From Bacteroidales bacterium (GTDB lineage: Bacteria > Bacteroidota > Bacteroidia > Bacteroidales > P3): a stretch of 32,634 nt of DNA. Made by a program: the position numbers and the translations under genes. The notes below the pieces were generated by a model. It was not told the origin of the DNA. It saw only the letters and a list, made by a program, of their open reading frames with translations, and ran no database searches. The stretch spans positions 1-32,634 of the forward strand of contig JAUNHX010000026.1 in assembly GCA_030523765.1 (NCBI GenBank), given 5' to 3'. Below, piece by piece: positions 32,416 through 32,634 of the stretch; the first letter of the stretch is position 1; each line of letters opens with the position of its first letter.

Positions 32416-32634
32416 GCTAGAGCGAAAGAAAAGCGTTAAAAGAGCGAAGACAGAGCGAAGGTAGATCGAGAGTACCATACACACCTCACTCGAGCACTAT
32501 GATTATACATATCACACCTAGTAGTATTGATGCAAAAGGGAGAGCAATTCTAGTGAACCATTTCTATTTCAGAAGTTTCAGCCTTGTAGAGAGAGCAGTT
32601 TTTGTCAATTGCGACTAGTACAAGCGTCACAGCG
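32416..32634. other. Gene-free end of window
   Basis: No credible gene is seen. A short run of AGAGCGAAG-like units (about 32430-32460) continues the repetitive character of the stretch before it. The segment continues beyond the window. Confidence 0.5.

Overview
The window looks like a chromosomal segment of a member of the Bacteroidota, most likely Bacteroidales. Supporting signs: promoters of the TTG-N19-TAnnTTTG type used by the Bacteroidota housekeeping sigma factor, no consistent Shine-Dalgarno sequences, a C-terminal type IX secretion (type B, CHU_C-like) sorting domain, a TPP-riboswitch-controlled TonB receptor together with PnuT and a Tnr3-type thiamine pyrophosphokinase, a DUF4290 gene next to murA, a MurA with Asp at the usual Cys position, and an RnfA subunit. 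I cannot name genus or species. Coding density is high. I see no tRNA, rRNA, CRISPR array, transposase or phage gene.

Layout. 1-892: AT-rich, gene-free flank ending in a diverged repeat (525-886). 893-5838 (minus): thiamine pyrophosphokinase, PnuT-type transporter, a membrane-anchored conserved protein, lepA and a MenA-like prenyltransferase. 5933-8563 (plus): promoter, TPP riboswitch, TonB-dependent receptor and terminator. 8689-19316 (minus): a long run with small gaps, read in the order outer-membrane-like protein, DUF4290, murA, CpsB-like phosphatase, purB, an ABC exporter joined in frame to a T9SS-type secreted protein, nadK and an arginase-fold protein with a damaged metal site. 19418-22707 (minus): C69 dipeptidase with promoter and terminator, and a membrane-anchored AraC-type regulator. 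22885-27372 (minus): MBL hydrolase, thioesterase and mnmA as a tight operon, then a membrane EEP-family phosphatase/nuclease and a rhomboid protease. 27591-31338 (plus): aroE, a pycB/oadA-like carboxyltransferase with a histone-H1-like tail, and an isolated rnfA. 31660-31922 (plus): small acidic lipoprotein and terminator. 31934-32634: an inverted, diverged copy of the left-hand repeat, then a large compound inverted repeat.

How the genes fit together. The receptor, PnuT and thiamine pyrophosphokinase together form a thiamine salvage route: outer-membrane uptake, inner-membrane transport, then phosphorylation to TPP, with feedback through the riboswitch on the receptor. Much of the rest is housekeeping (LepA, NadK, PurB, MurA, AroE, MnmA) or envelope function.

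The points most worth a second look are: the pair of inverted intergenic repeats about 31 kb apart with a 60-nt core matching at 57 positions; the ABC exporter/T9SS cargo fusion, whose junction sits on a 5-A run directly before an overlapping TGATG; the carboxyltransferase that lacks a biotinyl-lysine motif and carries a Lys/Ala/Pro tail; and the arginase-fold protein that has lost three of six metal ligands.
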